NCBI RefSeq assembly: GCF_001544615.1
Contig: NZ_FCNV02000003.1
Location: 496,001 to 560,000, forward strand
Direction: 5' to 3'
DNA length: 64,000 bases
From: Caballeronia concitans
GTDB taxonomy: Bacteria > Pseudomonadota > Gammaproteobacteria > Burkholderiales > Burkholderiaceae
Under the pieces are notes generated by a model. It had not been told where the DNA came from, did not search any database, and saw only the letters and a program-made list of their open reading frames with translations. The stretch's first letter is position 1; each line of letters starts with the position of its first letter. Below are positions 18,737 through 25,722 of the stretch, one piece after another. A program made the translations under genes and the position numbers.

Positions 18737-20034
18737 TGCTGCGCTGCCCTGCACTCTTTGTCGGCGCGAGCGCATCGCATCAAGGCAAGACCACGGTGAC
18801 CGCCGCGATTGCGCGCCATCATGCGCGGCTCGGCCGGCGCGTGCGCGTCTTCAAGACGGGGCCGGATTTCCTCGATCCGATGATTCTCGAACGCGCGTGC
18901 GGATCGCCCGTCTATTCGCTGCATTTATCGATGGTCGGACTCGATGCATGCCGCGCCTTGCTCGCACAAGCGGCGCGCGAAGCGGATCTCATTCTGATCG
19001 AAGGCGTAATGGGTTTATTCGATGGCACGCCGAGCAGCGCCGATCTCGCCGCCGCCTTCAACGTGCCCGTGCTCGCGGTGATCGGCGCGCATGGCATGGC
19101 GCAGACCTTCGGTGCGGTCGCGTTCGGGCTTGCGCGCTATCGGCCGGATGTGCCGTTCTACGGCGTGCTCGCGAACCGCGTTGCATCGGCGCGTCATGCG
19201 CAAATGCTGTCCGAAGCCATCCCCGAAGGGCTGCGCTATTGCGGGCATGTGTCGAATACGGACAATATCGCATTGTCCGAGCGTCACCTCGGCCTCACGC
19301 AAGCGCAGGAAATCGCGAGCCTCGATGCACGCCTCGACCGTGCCGCCGATGCCATCGCAGCAACCGCGCTTGCTGAATTGCCGCCGCATGTGGACTTCGA
19401 AGACGCGATGCCTGAAGCGCCGCCGCGTCTGCTCGCTGGTCTGCGGATCGCCATAGCGCGCGATGCAGCGTTCTCTTTCATCTATCCGGCGAATATCGAC
19501 TTGCTGAAAGCGATGGGCGCAACCATCGCCCCGTTCTCTCCGCTCGCCGACGAACCCGTGCCTGCCGATGCCGATGCGCTCTATCTTCCCGGCGGCTATC
19601 CCGAGCTGCATGCGGCGACGCTTGCATCGAATGCGCGCACGCGGGCATCCATTCGCGAACATGTTGCGCGTGATCGCGCGGTTCTGGCGGAGTGTGGCGG
19701 CATGCTCTATTTGCTCGACACGCTGACCGACCTCGAAGGCACAAGACACGCCATGCTCGGCGTGCTGCCCGGCAATGCATTCATGCAGCGGCGTCTTGCC
19801 CGCCTCGCGATGCAGCGCATCGACACCGCACATGGCGCGCTTACCGGCCACACGTTTCATTACTCCACGCTCGACACGCCGATGCAGCCGCATCTCAACG
19901 CGACACATGCAACGACGGGCGCTGCGGGCGAAGCCCTTTATCGACACGGCCGCGTGACGGCCACTTATATGCACGCGTACTGGCCGTCGAATCCCGCCGC
20001 AGCCGCTGCGCTTTTTCGCGGCACCACACTATGA
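18736..20034 (+). CDS. cobB: Cobyrinate / hydrogenobyrinate a,c-diamide synthase
   Basis: CobB amidates the a and c carboxylates using ATP and glutamine. The 432-residue protein has an N-terminal ATP-binding domain (LFVGASASHQGKTTVTAAIA, KTGPDFLDPMILE, LILIEGVMGLFDGTPSSADL) and a C-terminal class I glutamine amidotransferase domain. In the latter, ALYLPGGYPELHA and AVLAECGGMLYLLD contain the nucleophilic Cys, and a late GHTFHYS gives the His. The length fits the family. It starts at the cobO stop and overlaps the DUF1289 gene by four bases. Confidence 0.96.
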   Translation: MLRCPALFVGASASHQGKTTVTAAIARHHARLGRRVRVFKTGPDFLDPMILERACGSPVYSLHLSMVGLDACRALLAQAAREADLILIEGVMGLFDGTPSSADLAAAFNVPVLAVIGAHGMAQTFGAVAFGLARYRPDVPFYGVLANRVASARHAQMLSEAIPEGLRYCGHVSNTDNIALSERHLGLTQAQEIASLDARLDRAADAIAATALAELPPHVDFEDAMPEAPPRLLAGLRIAIARDAAFSFIYPANIDLLKAMGATIAPFSPLADEPVPADADALYLPGGYPELHAATLASNARTRASIREHVARDRAVLAECGGMLYLLDTLTDLEGTRHAMLGVLPGNAFMQRRLARLAMQRIDTAHGALTGHTFHYSTLDTPMQPHLNATHATTGAAGEALYRHGRVTATYMHAYWPSNPAAAAALFRGTTL

Positions 20035-20276
20035 CGACGACAGACCTGGCTTTCACCATCGAACGCGCAAAGAATCAAGAGCCAATCGGTTCGCCGTGTA
20101 CGGGCGTATGCAAGCTCGATCCCGCGCACGGACTGTGCGCGGGATGCTTTAGAAGCCGCGAGGAGATAAAGGGCTTTAGATCAATGGACGATATCGCAAA
20201 GCTGACGCTGCTCGATCAACTACTCGCGAGACGATCGACCATTGCGCCATCACCCGCGCCATCACCCGCGCCATAA
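20031..20276 (+). CDS. DUF1289 small protein
   Basis: This 81-residue protein has the DUF1289 four-cysteine motif: GSPCTGVCKLDPAHGLCAGC followed by FRSREEI. The Cys spacing (CxxxC...CxxC) looks metal-binding. ATG 20031 overlaps the cobB stop by four bases, so it is the last gene of the riboswitch-led cobE-cobO-cobB unit. The C-terminal tail is a short Ser/Pro/Ala repeat. Function is unknown; co-transcription points to cobalamin or metal biology. Confidence 0.85.
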   Translation: MTTTDLAFTIERAKNQEPIGSPCTGVCKLDPAHGLCAGCFRSREEIKGFRSMDDIAKLTLLDQLLARRSTIAPSPAPSPAP

Positions 20277-20283
20277 CTCGCGC

Positions 20284-21054
20284 TCAAATCGCCGCCATCG
20301 TCCGTAATGCTGGACGCTCCAGTTCCCGCGCGGCAAGCGCGCCGAACAAGAGACCAAGCGTGGTCCAGATGATCGCTTGTATGCCGATAGCGGCCACGCG
20401 GAAATTCCAGAGAAGCGATGCGGAGAAATCCGCGGGCACTTCATCGACGCGCGGCAACACGAACTGCGCAAGCAGCATCAGCGCGATATAAGCTATGCCC
20501 GCGATGACCGTCGCGCGCCAGTTGCCTTGACGCGCATGCATGCGCCTTTGCAGCCATACGGCGAAGACGGCCGCCGCAATCGACGTCGCCATCATGCCGA
20601 AGAACAATGCGGTGCGCGGTCCAATGGTTTCGGGATTGCCGACAGCGGGCGGATTCGGCGGGTACTTGAGAAACGGCACGATCGCCACGCTCACGAATCC
20701 CAACATGGCAAGCAATGCCGATGCACCCCGCGCGCGCAATGCGCCGAGCCGTCCATAAGCAAACGCGAAGACAAGCGAGAAAATGCCGCCCAGCGCAGTG
20801 CCGAATACCGCGACGCCCGTGAGCAGACCCAGGCCCGCTTGAGTATCGCGGCTAACGATTTCCTCGTCGCCTTCATGTTCATGTGACTGCGCAGCGCCTT
20901 CGTGATGCATATGCGTATGCGCATGCTCGTGCCGTTCTTCGAATGCAATGGCGCGCTCGACCGACGACTCACCGACGATCTTTGCAAACGCGAAGCCGAG
21001 CAGGCCCGCGACAAGTCCCGCGATCATGCCGCGTATCAACAAACTGCGAATCAT
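20284..21054 (-). CDS. cbtA: Cobalt transporter subunit CbtA
   Basis: CbtA is a predicted membrane component of a B12-regulated cobalt uptake system. The 256-residue protein begins MIRSLLIRGMIAGLVAGLLG, has about five membrane segments, and carries a His/Glu-rich loop (EERHEHAHTHMHHEGAAQSH, about residues 39-58) that should bind metal. It lies nine bases after cbtB, downstream of a short cobalamin riboswitch. It converges on the DUF1289 gene with seven bases between stops. Confidence 0.92.
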   Translation of the reverse strand: MIRSLLIRGMIAGLVAGLLGFAFAKIVGESSVERAIAFEERHEHAHTHMHHEGAAQSHEHEGDEEIVSRDTQAGLGLLTGVAVFGTALGGIFSLVFAFAYGRLGALRARGASALLAMLGFVSVAIVPFLKYPPNPPAVGNPETIGPRTALFFGMMATSIAAAVFAVWLQRRMHARQGNWRATVIAGIAYIALMLLAQFVLPRVDEVPADFSASLLWNFRVAAIGIQAIIWTTLGLLFGALAARELERPALRTMAAI

Positions 21055-21063
21055 GGCGCGTCC

Positions 21064-21300
21064 TCAGTGGCACGGAAAGCCGAGCAGATGCCGGCCATCG
21101 TGAACAAATTCGTGGACGTACGTGCCCGAAATAACGGAAGTCGCGCCTTGCTCCGCGCCGACGAAGTAAATGGCGATTAGCAGAATGAGGCCGATAAACA
21201 CGGCCCAAGGCAGCACTTCGCGCACCGGAATGGGGACAGGCGCATCGATTGCAGGCAAAGAGGAAGCGGCGGAATAGGCCGGCGCGTTGGAAGCGTTCAT
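21064..21300 (-). CDS. cbtB: Cobalt transporter subunit CbtB
   Basis: The 78-residue protein has one membrane helix (VREVLPWAVFIGLILLIAIY) and the C-terminal His-containing signature YVHEFVHDGRHLLGFPCH that defines CbtB. Together with CbtA it is thought to take up cobalt. The start at 21300 has GGAG nine bases upstream; the longer frame to 21468 runs through the riboswitch and is not coding. Confidence 0.93.
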   Translation of the reverse strand: MNASNAPAYSAASSLPAIDAPVPIPVREVLPWAVFIGLILLIAIYFVGAEQGATSVISGTYVHEFVHDGRHLLGFPCH

Positions 21301-21341
21301 TGAAAGTTCTCCAAGGGAAAAGCGCGTCCCGATAGACGAAG

Positions 21342-21442
21342 AGCATGCAGCGGGGTCTGACTCGCGAGTGGCTTTAACAACGAACTCGCATACAGTGGCG
21401 CGACCGTGCCGGGTTTTCACCGGCTTCCTCGCATTGCAAGCT
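21342..21442 (-). promoter_or_regulatory. Short cobalamin riboswitch ahead of cbtB
   Basis: On the minus strand the leader reads GAGGAAGCCGGTG, then AAAACCCGGCACGGTCGCGC, CCACTGTATGCGA, GCCACTCGCGAG and TCAGACC. This is the compact B12 aptamer form often found before cbtAB. The outer stem pairs AGCTTGCA (21442-21435) with TGCATGCT (21349-21342) with one T-T mismatch. It ends 42 bases before cbtB. Family knowledge predicts lower cobalt uptake when cobalamin is plentiful. Confidence 0.85.
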
Positions 21443-21446
21443 TGCC

Positions 21447-21474
21447 ATTCTATGACGATTGCCGGCAAAGTAAA
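21447..21474 (-). promoter_or_regulatory. Candidate promoter of cbtBA
   Basis: On the minus strand TTTACT (21474-21469) and TAGAAT (21452-21447) are 16 bases apart, placing the transcript start at about the first base of the riboswitch stem. The -10 matches five of six consensus bases; the -35 is weaker. Confidence 0.4.
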
Positions 21475-21502
21475 GCAACGATATTCATAGCCGCCGATTC
21501 AA

Positions 21503-22096
21503 TTGAACGTCATTCTGCTCTGCCACGCCGCCACGCATGCAATGAAAGCCGCGCGCTTTCCGAACGGCACCGAACCCGCCGCGCACGATGAACGCGCCGC
21601 ACTTGCTGATCGTTTCGCTGCGCAAAACTATGCCGTCATTTCAAGCGCTGCCGCAGCGGCGCGCGAGACGGCTGGCTGGCTGACGAGTGAGTTCGACATC
21701 GATCCCGCGTTCGACGACATCGACTATGGCCGTTGGCGCGGCCATGAGATTCGCACGATCGCACAACAGGACCCCGAAGGCGTTGCCGCATGGCTCGCGG
21801 ATATGCATGCGCGTCCGCATGGCGGCGAAAGCATCGCGATGCTGGCCGAACGCGTCGGCGAAGCGCTTCAGCGCATGGCGGCCGATGCATCGCATGAACG
21901 CTGCCTCGTGGTCACGCATGCCATCGTCGTGAAAGCGGCGCTCGCGCATGTACGCGCGGAACCGCTCGCATCGCTCGCTAAGATCGATCTCGCTCCTTTG
22001 TCCGCGATATGGCTCGAGTACGATGCATCGCGCGGCGCATGGTCGGAACGAAACTTCGATTCACGCGACAGGCTCAAACGCATCGACAGCACCTGA
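21503..22096 (+). CDS. CobC-like histidine phosphatase family protein with altered RHG motif
   Basis: The protein (197 residues) has the phosphoglycerate mutase-like layout: NVILLCHAATHAMKAARF at the start, DDIDYGRWRGHEI in the middle, HGGESIAMLAERV and LVVTHAIVVKAALAH near the end. CobC in cobalamin synthesis removes the phosphate from alpha-ribazole phosphate. Here the usual RHG is CHA: the catalytic His is kept, but the phosphate-binding Arg is Cys. The second His (THA) and Glu of GGES are present. A TTG at 21503 is the only suitable start. The place beside the cob locus suggests a corrinoid role, but activity is uncertain. Confidence 0.75.
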   Translation: MNVILLCHAATHAMKAARFPNGTEPAAHDERAALADRFAAQNYAVISSAAAAARETAGWLTSEFDIDPAFDDIDYGRWRGHEIRTIAQQDPEGVAAWLADMHARPHGGESIAMLAERVGEALQRMAADASHERCLVVTHAIVVKAALAHVRAEPLASLAKIDLAPLSAIWLEYDASRGAWSERNFDSRDRLKRIDST

Positions 22097-22124
22097 TGCT
22101 GCCGCATCCCTCAAGGAGACTCTC

Positions 22125-22496
22125 ATGGCGCATTACGTTGACGGTTTCGTCGTACCCGTGCCGATCGAAAAGATCGACGCCTACCGGATCATGGCCGAGG
22201 AAGCCGGCAAAATCTGGCTGGAACATGGCGCGCTGCAATTCGTCGAGTGCATCGCCGATGACGTCAAACCAGGCGAACTCACTTCGTTTCCGCAGAGCGT
22301 GCAAATGAAGGAAGGCGAGACCGTTGCGTTCTCGTGGATACTTTACGATTCGCGCGAGCAACGCGACGCGGTGAACGAGAAAGTCATGAATGACCCCCGT
22401 CTGAAGGCCATGATGGAAAAAGGGGAGCCGCCGTTCGACGCGAAGCGCATGTTCTTCGGCGGATTCAGGACGCTGGTCGAACTCGGACGCGCCTGA
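22125..22496 (+). CDS. DUF1428 domain protein
   Basis: The 123-residue protein begins MAHYVDGFVVPVPIEKIDAY and matches DUF1428, a small ferredoxin-like (dimeric alpha-beta barrel) family with no settled role. FSWILYDSREQRDAVNEKVM and DAKRMFFGGFRTLVEL are typical. The start has AAGGAG seven bases upstream. The next gene, 32 bases later, is another small dimeric alpha-beta barrel protein, so the two may be co-transcribed. Confidence 0.88.
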   Translation: MAHYVDGFVVPVPIEKIDAYRIMAEEAGKIWLEHGALQFVECIADDVKPGELTSFPQSVQMKEGETVAFSWILYDSREQRDAVNEKVMNDPRLKAMMEKGEPPFDAKRMFFGGFRTLVELGRA

Positions 22497-22528
22497 GCGA
22501 ATCTCTTTATAAAAGGAACGACATCGAC

Positions 22529-22843
22529 ATGTTTATCGCCATGAATCGCTTCAAGATCGTACCAGGCGCCGAGGCTGACTTCGAACGTCTATGGACGAGC
22601 CGCGACACTTATCTGAAGGGCGTCCCCGGCTTCGTCGAATTTCATCTGCTCAAAGGCCCGGCGAAAGACGACCACGTGCTCTATTCGAGCCATACGATCT
22701 GGGCGAATCGGGCGGCTTTCGATGACTGGACGCGTTCGGACGCGTTTCGAAACGCTCATCGCAGTGCGGGCGGCGAAACGCGCCAGCTTTATCTGGGACA
22801 TCCGGAATTCGAAGGCTTCGAAGTCATTCAGACGGTCAAGTAA
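22529..22843 (+). CDS. IsdG/ABM-type monooxygenase
   Basis: This 104-residue antibiotic-biosynthesis-monooxygenase-fold protein has N6, W67 and H77. That matches the Asn-Trp-His triad of the haem-degrading IsdG/IsdI enzymes in spacing and order. IsdG proteins open haem to release iron in the cytoplasm. Haem activity is therefore a reasonable inference, although many family members act on other substrates. AAAGGA lies upstream of ATG 22529. It follows the DUF1428 gene in the same direction. Confidence 0.75.
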   Translation: MFIAMNRFKIVPGAEADFERLWTSRDTYLKGVPGFVEFHLLKGPAKDDHVLYSSHTIWANRAAFDDWTRSDAFRNAHRSAGGETRQLYLGHPEFEGFEVIQTVK

Positions 22844-22897
22844 CACGCGCGTTTTACACACCTATGAAAAAAGCGCGCTAATCGACTGTTTGAGAAG

Positions 22898-23275
22898 CTA
22901 GGCCTTCGCGCCGCGTGCCATGCGTTGCAGCGTCGAGGAATCGATCGCGGCGGCGCAAATGCGCACGGCTTCGTTCAGCGTGCGCGGCCGCCCCTCGCCG
23001 AACTGCGACTCGAGCATGGCGACCGCGCGCACACGCTCCTCATTGCCGAGCTTCTCACCCGTTGCAAGCTCGAGCACCGAGATAAAGTAGGCGGCAGGAG
23101 GCGTAGCCCGCCCTGCCGGACTACAATGTCCACCGTCGGCGGTGTTCGTTTCGCCGTCGCGGTGGCCATCGAACGCCATGCGGCGCGCAGGACGCGTCGT
23201 CCATTCTGTGTCGTTTCGACTGGTCATTGGTCTGATCATCGCTGAAGTGCTCTGCGCTCTCGCGCGCATCGTCAT
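22898..23275 (-). CDS. Hypothetical protein
   Basis: I do not recognise this 125-residue frame. The C-terminal half (AAYFISVLELATGEKLGNEE, VRAVAMLESQFGEGRPRTLN, EAVRICAAAIDSSTLQRMAR) looks like an ordered helical domain; the N-terminal half is polar and less convincing. In-frame ATGs at 23275, 23239 and 23227 are possible starts, and none has a clear ribosome site. It lies between the IsdG-like gene (convergent) and the ketimine reductase gene (same strand). Confidence 0.45.
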   Translation of the reverse strand: MTMRARAQSTSAMIRPMTSRNDTEWTTRPARRMAFDGHRDGETNTADGGHCSPAGRATPPAAYFISVLELATGEKLGNEERVRAVAMLESQFGEGRPRTLNEAVRICAAAIDSSTLQRMARGAKA

Positions 23276-23312
23276 CTGATTGAAACTTCAGCAAGGACCG
23301 TTCCAACTCATG

Positions 23313-24236
23313 TCAGACGCTTGCGCTTTCATCTGACAAAACAGCCTTGGCGACGCGGCATGCAGCCAGATCCCAGGCTGCACAGCCAACCGATTTGAAG
23401 ACCATTGGGCGTCCCGACGGCTCTTTGGACACAAGCGCCGTCGCAAGCGGAATCACGTTGGCCCACTCGACGCCCGCGAGAATGAAATCTCCCGCCTCGT
23501 GCCGCGCGCCTGCGGGATCGTCCACATACAGCTCGCTTGCATGAACGGTCGATGGTGCGATCTCAGCGGCATCCGCCGTGAATGCGCCCACGCCGATCAC
23601 AAGCCGATCCGCCTGCGCGGGCATCGTATAGACCGGCGACTTGCTCGTGGTGGCGGCGATCACTACGTCGATCGAATCCGGAATAGCCGCATTGTCCAGC
23701 GGTTCGATGTTGGGCGATAAGCCCGCGTTTTCCTCGAAGAACACACCTGCACGGCCGGCACGCGAGCCGAGCACATGGATGCGGGCATCGGGATACAGCG
23801 CCGCGAGTGCTTCGACGTGATGCGCGGCCTGCTTGCCCGTGCCGATGACGAGCACTGCGCGCGGCGGCTTCGCAGCGAGCGTGCGGATGGCGAGCATCGA
23901 TACCGCTGCGGTTCGCCTGCCCGTTACCGTGGGACCATCGAGCATGAATTGCAGCGCGCCCGTCGATGCATCGAACGCACTCACTTGACCGTGTATCGTC
24001 GGCAAGCCGAGTGCGCCGTTGCCGGGGCAAACGTTCACGAGCTTATGGATTGCGATATCGGCGGCGGTCGCGGGCATCGACAACATCACGCCGCCGTGCG
24101 GAAGCGGCACGACCAGGCGCTCGGGACTGGCAATGCGGCCCGCTGCGTAATCGAGCATGGTCGCGGCGAGCGTATCGACGAGACGGTCATACGGAAGAAG
24201 GCGCGCGGTTTGCGCCGCATCGAATGTGTCGGTCAT
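23313..24236 (-). CDS. Ornithine cyclodeaminase/mu-crystallin family ketimine reductase
   Basis: The 307-residue NAD(P)-dependent protein begins MTDTFDAAQTARLLPYDRLV and has the family's Rossmann motif AVLVIGTGKQAAHHVEALAA near 135-154, with DGPTVTGRRTAAVS just before it. The closest group I recall is the delta-1-pyrroline-2-carboxylate/piperideine-2-carboxylate reductases, which act in trans-hydroxyproline or lysine/proline breakdown. True ornithine cyclodeaminase activity is less likely. No pathway genes lie beside it. ATG 24236 is the natural start. Confidence 0.85.
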   Translation of the reverse strand: MTDTFDAAQTARLLPYDRLVDTLAATMLDYAAGRIASPERLVVPLPHGGVMLSMPATAADIAIHKLVNVCPGNGALGLPTIHGQVSAFDASTGALQFMLDGPTVTGRRTAAVSMLAIRTLAAKPPRAVLVIGTGKQAAHHVEALAALYPDARIHVLGSRAGRAGVFFEENAGLSPNIEPLDNAAIPDSIDVVIAATTSKSPVYTMPAQADRLVIGVGAFTADAAEIAPSTVHASELYVDDPAGARHEAGDFILAGVEWANVIPLATALVSKEPSGRPMVFKSVGCAAWDLAACRVAKAVLSDESASV

Positions 24237-24454
24237 CGCGGATCGGCTCCCTTATTGAATGTATGCGCGGGACTATTCTAACGGCGGCGAAACGCGTGTC
24301 ATAAAGCGCGAGCCTTTCTACAATGGACGCTTGAACGCGGCGTCATGCGGCTGCCATGCGAAACCGTCATAATCGGCCATTCGCGCCGCTCAAACGAACG
24401 CCAATAAACGCTCAACCAAAATCGCGCGATTTCAACTGCATTCCGGAGCCGGAC

Positions 24455-25351
24455 ATGAACATGACGGACAAGCAGCGCCGCTTTCACGCCGACGTGATCG
24501 ACAGCTACGACGAAGAGTTCGAGATGGAGATCGACGACCGTCTGCTGGACGGCGAAGCGGCGTTTTCCGACGAAGAGCGCGAGCTTCGCAAGACCTATTT
24601 TCGCGAGTTGTTTCGTCTGCAAGGCGAGCTCGTCAAATTGCAGGACTGGGTCGTGCATACGGGGCACAGGCTCGTCGTGATATTCGAAGGACGGGATGCT
24701 GCCGGCAAAGGCGGCGCGATCAAGCGCATCACGCAGCGGCTCAATCCGCGTGTGTGTCGCGTGGCTGCCCTGCCCGCGCCGAACAATCGCGAACGCACGC
24801 AATGGTATTTCCAGCGCTATGTATCGCATTTGCCGGCGGGCGGTGAAATCGTACTGTTCGATCGAAGCTGGTATAACCGCGCGGGCGTCGAGCGCGTCAT
24901 GCATTTCTGCACTGACGATGAATACGAAGAGTTCTTTCGCTCAGTGCCCGAGTTCGAAAAGATGCTCGTGCGCAGCGGCATTCAGATCATCAAGTACTGG
25001 TTTTCGATTACCGACGACGAACAGGAAGTGCGCTTTCAGGCGCGCATCGAAGATCCGCTCAAACAGTGGAAGCTGAGTCCGATGGATCTAGAGAGCCGTC
25101 GCAGATGGGAAGCCTATACGGCGGCGAAGGAAGTCATGCTGCAACGCTCGCATATTCCCGAAGCGCCGTGGTGGGTGGTGCAGGCCGTCGACAAGAAGCG
25201 CGCTCGTCTTAACTGTATTCATCACCTGTTGAGTCAGGTGCCTTATCACGAGATCGAGCATTCCTCCATCGAACTGCCTGAGCGCGTGTTCAATCCCGAC
25301 TATTTGCGCCAGCCGGTGCCGCAGGAAATGTACGTGCCGGAGATTTATTAA
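24455..25351 (+). CDS. ppk2: Polyphosphate kinase 2
   Basis: PPK2 uses polyphosphate to phosphorylate nucleotides. The 298-residue single-domain protein has Walker A LVVIFEGRDAAGKGGAIKRI near 83-102, Walker B EIVLFDRSWYNRAGVERVMH, and the lid-like RFQARIEDPLKQWKLSPMDL. The length and motifs fit class I PPK2. ATG 24455 has GGAG six bases upstream; the open frame to 24356 lacks one. It overlaps the convergent small gene by four bases. Confidence 0.93.
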   Translation: MNMTDKQRRFHADVIDSYDEEFEMEIDDRLLDGEAAFSDEERELRKTYFRELFRLQGELVKLQDWVVHTGHRLVVIFEGRDAAGKGGAIKRITQRLNPRVCRVAALPAPNNRERTQWYFQRYVSHLPAGGEIVLFDRSWYNRAGVERVMHFCTDDEYEEFFRSVPEFEKMLVRSGIQIIKYWFSITDDEQEVRFQARIEDPLKQWKLSPMDLESRRRWEAYTAAKEVMLQRSHIPEAPWWVVQAVDKKRARLNCIHHLLSQVPYHEIEHSSIELPERVFNPDYLRQPVPQEMYVPEIY

Positions 25352-25578
25352 CCGCCCTGGCAGCAGTGATGGCAGGCGATACGTTCGATGGCCTGCTCGC
25401 GCTGACGTGACACCGCCTGGCGTGCGACGAATTGATAAGCGTGCTGCGACCCTTTGAACAGCATCACGAACATGACTTGCGCGAGATTGAAGTCCAGGGT
25501 GACCATCAGGCGCATCAACAACAGCAGCGGCAAGACCACGGCTGGTTGATAGAACTGTCTAGCGATCAAGGCTTTCAT
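25348..25578 (-). CDS. Small membrane protein with Cys-His tail
   Basis: I do not recognise this 76-residue protein. It has a hydrophobic stretch (VVLPLLLLMRLMVTLDFNLA and on through MFVMLF) consistent with one or two membrane segments, then a polar helix, and ends in ACHHCCQGG, a dense Cys/His cluster that could bind metal. ATG 25578 has GGGAG six bases upstream, which supports translation. Its 3' end overlaps the convergent ppk2 stop by four bases. Confidence 0.6.
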   Translation of the reverse strand: MKALIARQFYQPAVVLPLLLLMRLMVTLDFNLAQVMFVMLFKGSQHAYQFVARQAVSRQREQAIERIACHHCCQGG

Positions 25579-25686
25579 TGGCGGCTCCCGTTCCCATGAT
25601 TGAAATTCTATGGATTCAAGGGATCGGGATAAATGGCCCGCACATGAAGACATATGTTCCTTGACGCGAACAATCGGTAGTGAAAG

Positions 25687-25711
25687 AAAAAAGCCCCGCA
25701 TCGAGCGGGGC
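25687..25711 (-). terminator. Rho-independent terminator of the ceo efflux operon
   Basis: On the minus strand GCCCCGC (25711-25705) pairs with GCGGGGC (25699-25693) around a five-base loop and is followed by a T run (25692-25687). It lies 12 bases after the opcM stop, as expected for the operon end. Confidence 0.85.
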
Positions 25712-25722
25712 CATGAAGTGCA

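Noticed and set aside
22860-22900. Possible terminator after the IsdG-like gene
   Set aside because: The A-rich stretch has no stable stem; it is only AT-rich spacer.
24299-24904. 201-codon minus-strand frame opposite ppk2
   Set aside because: It lies antisense to the PPK2 Walker motifs, has no ribosome site and unlikely composition.
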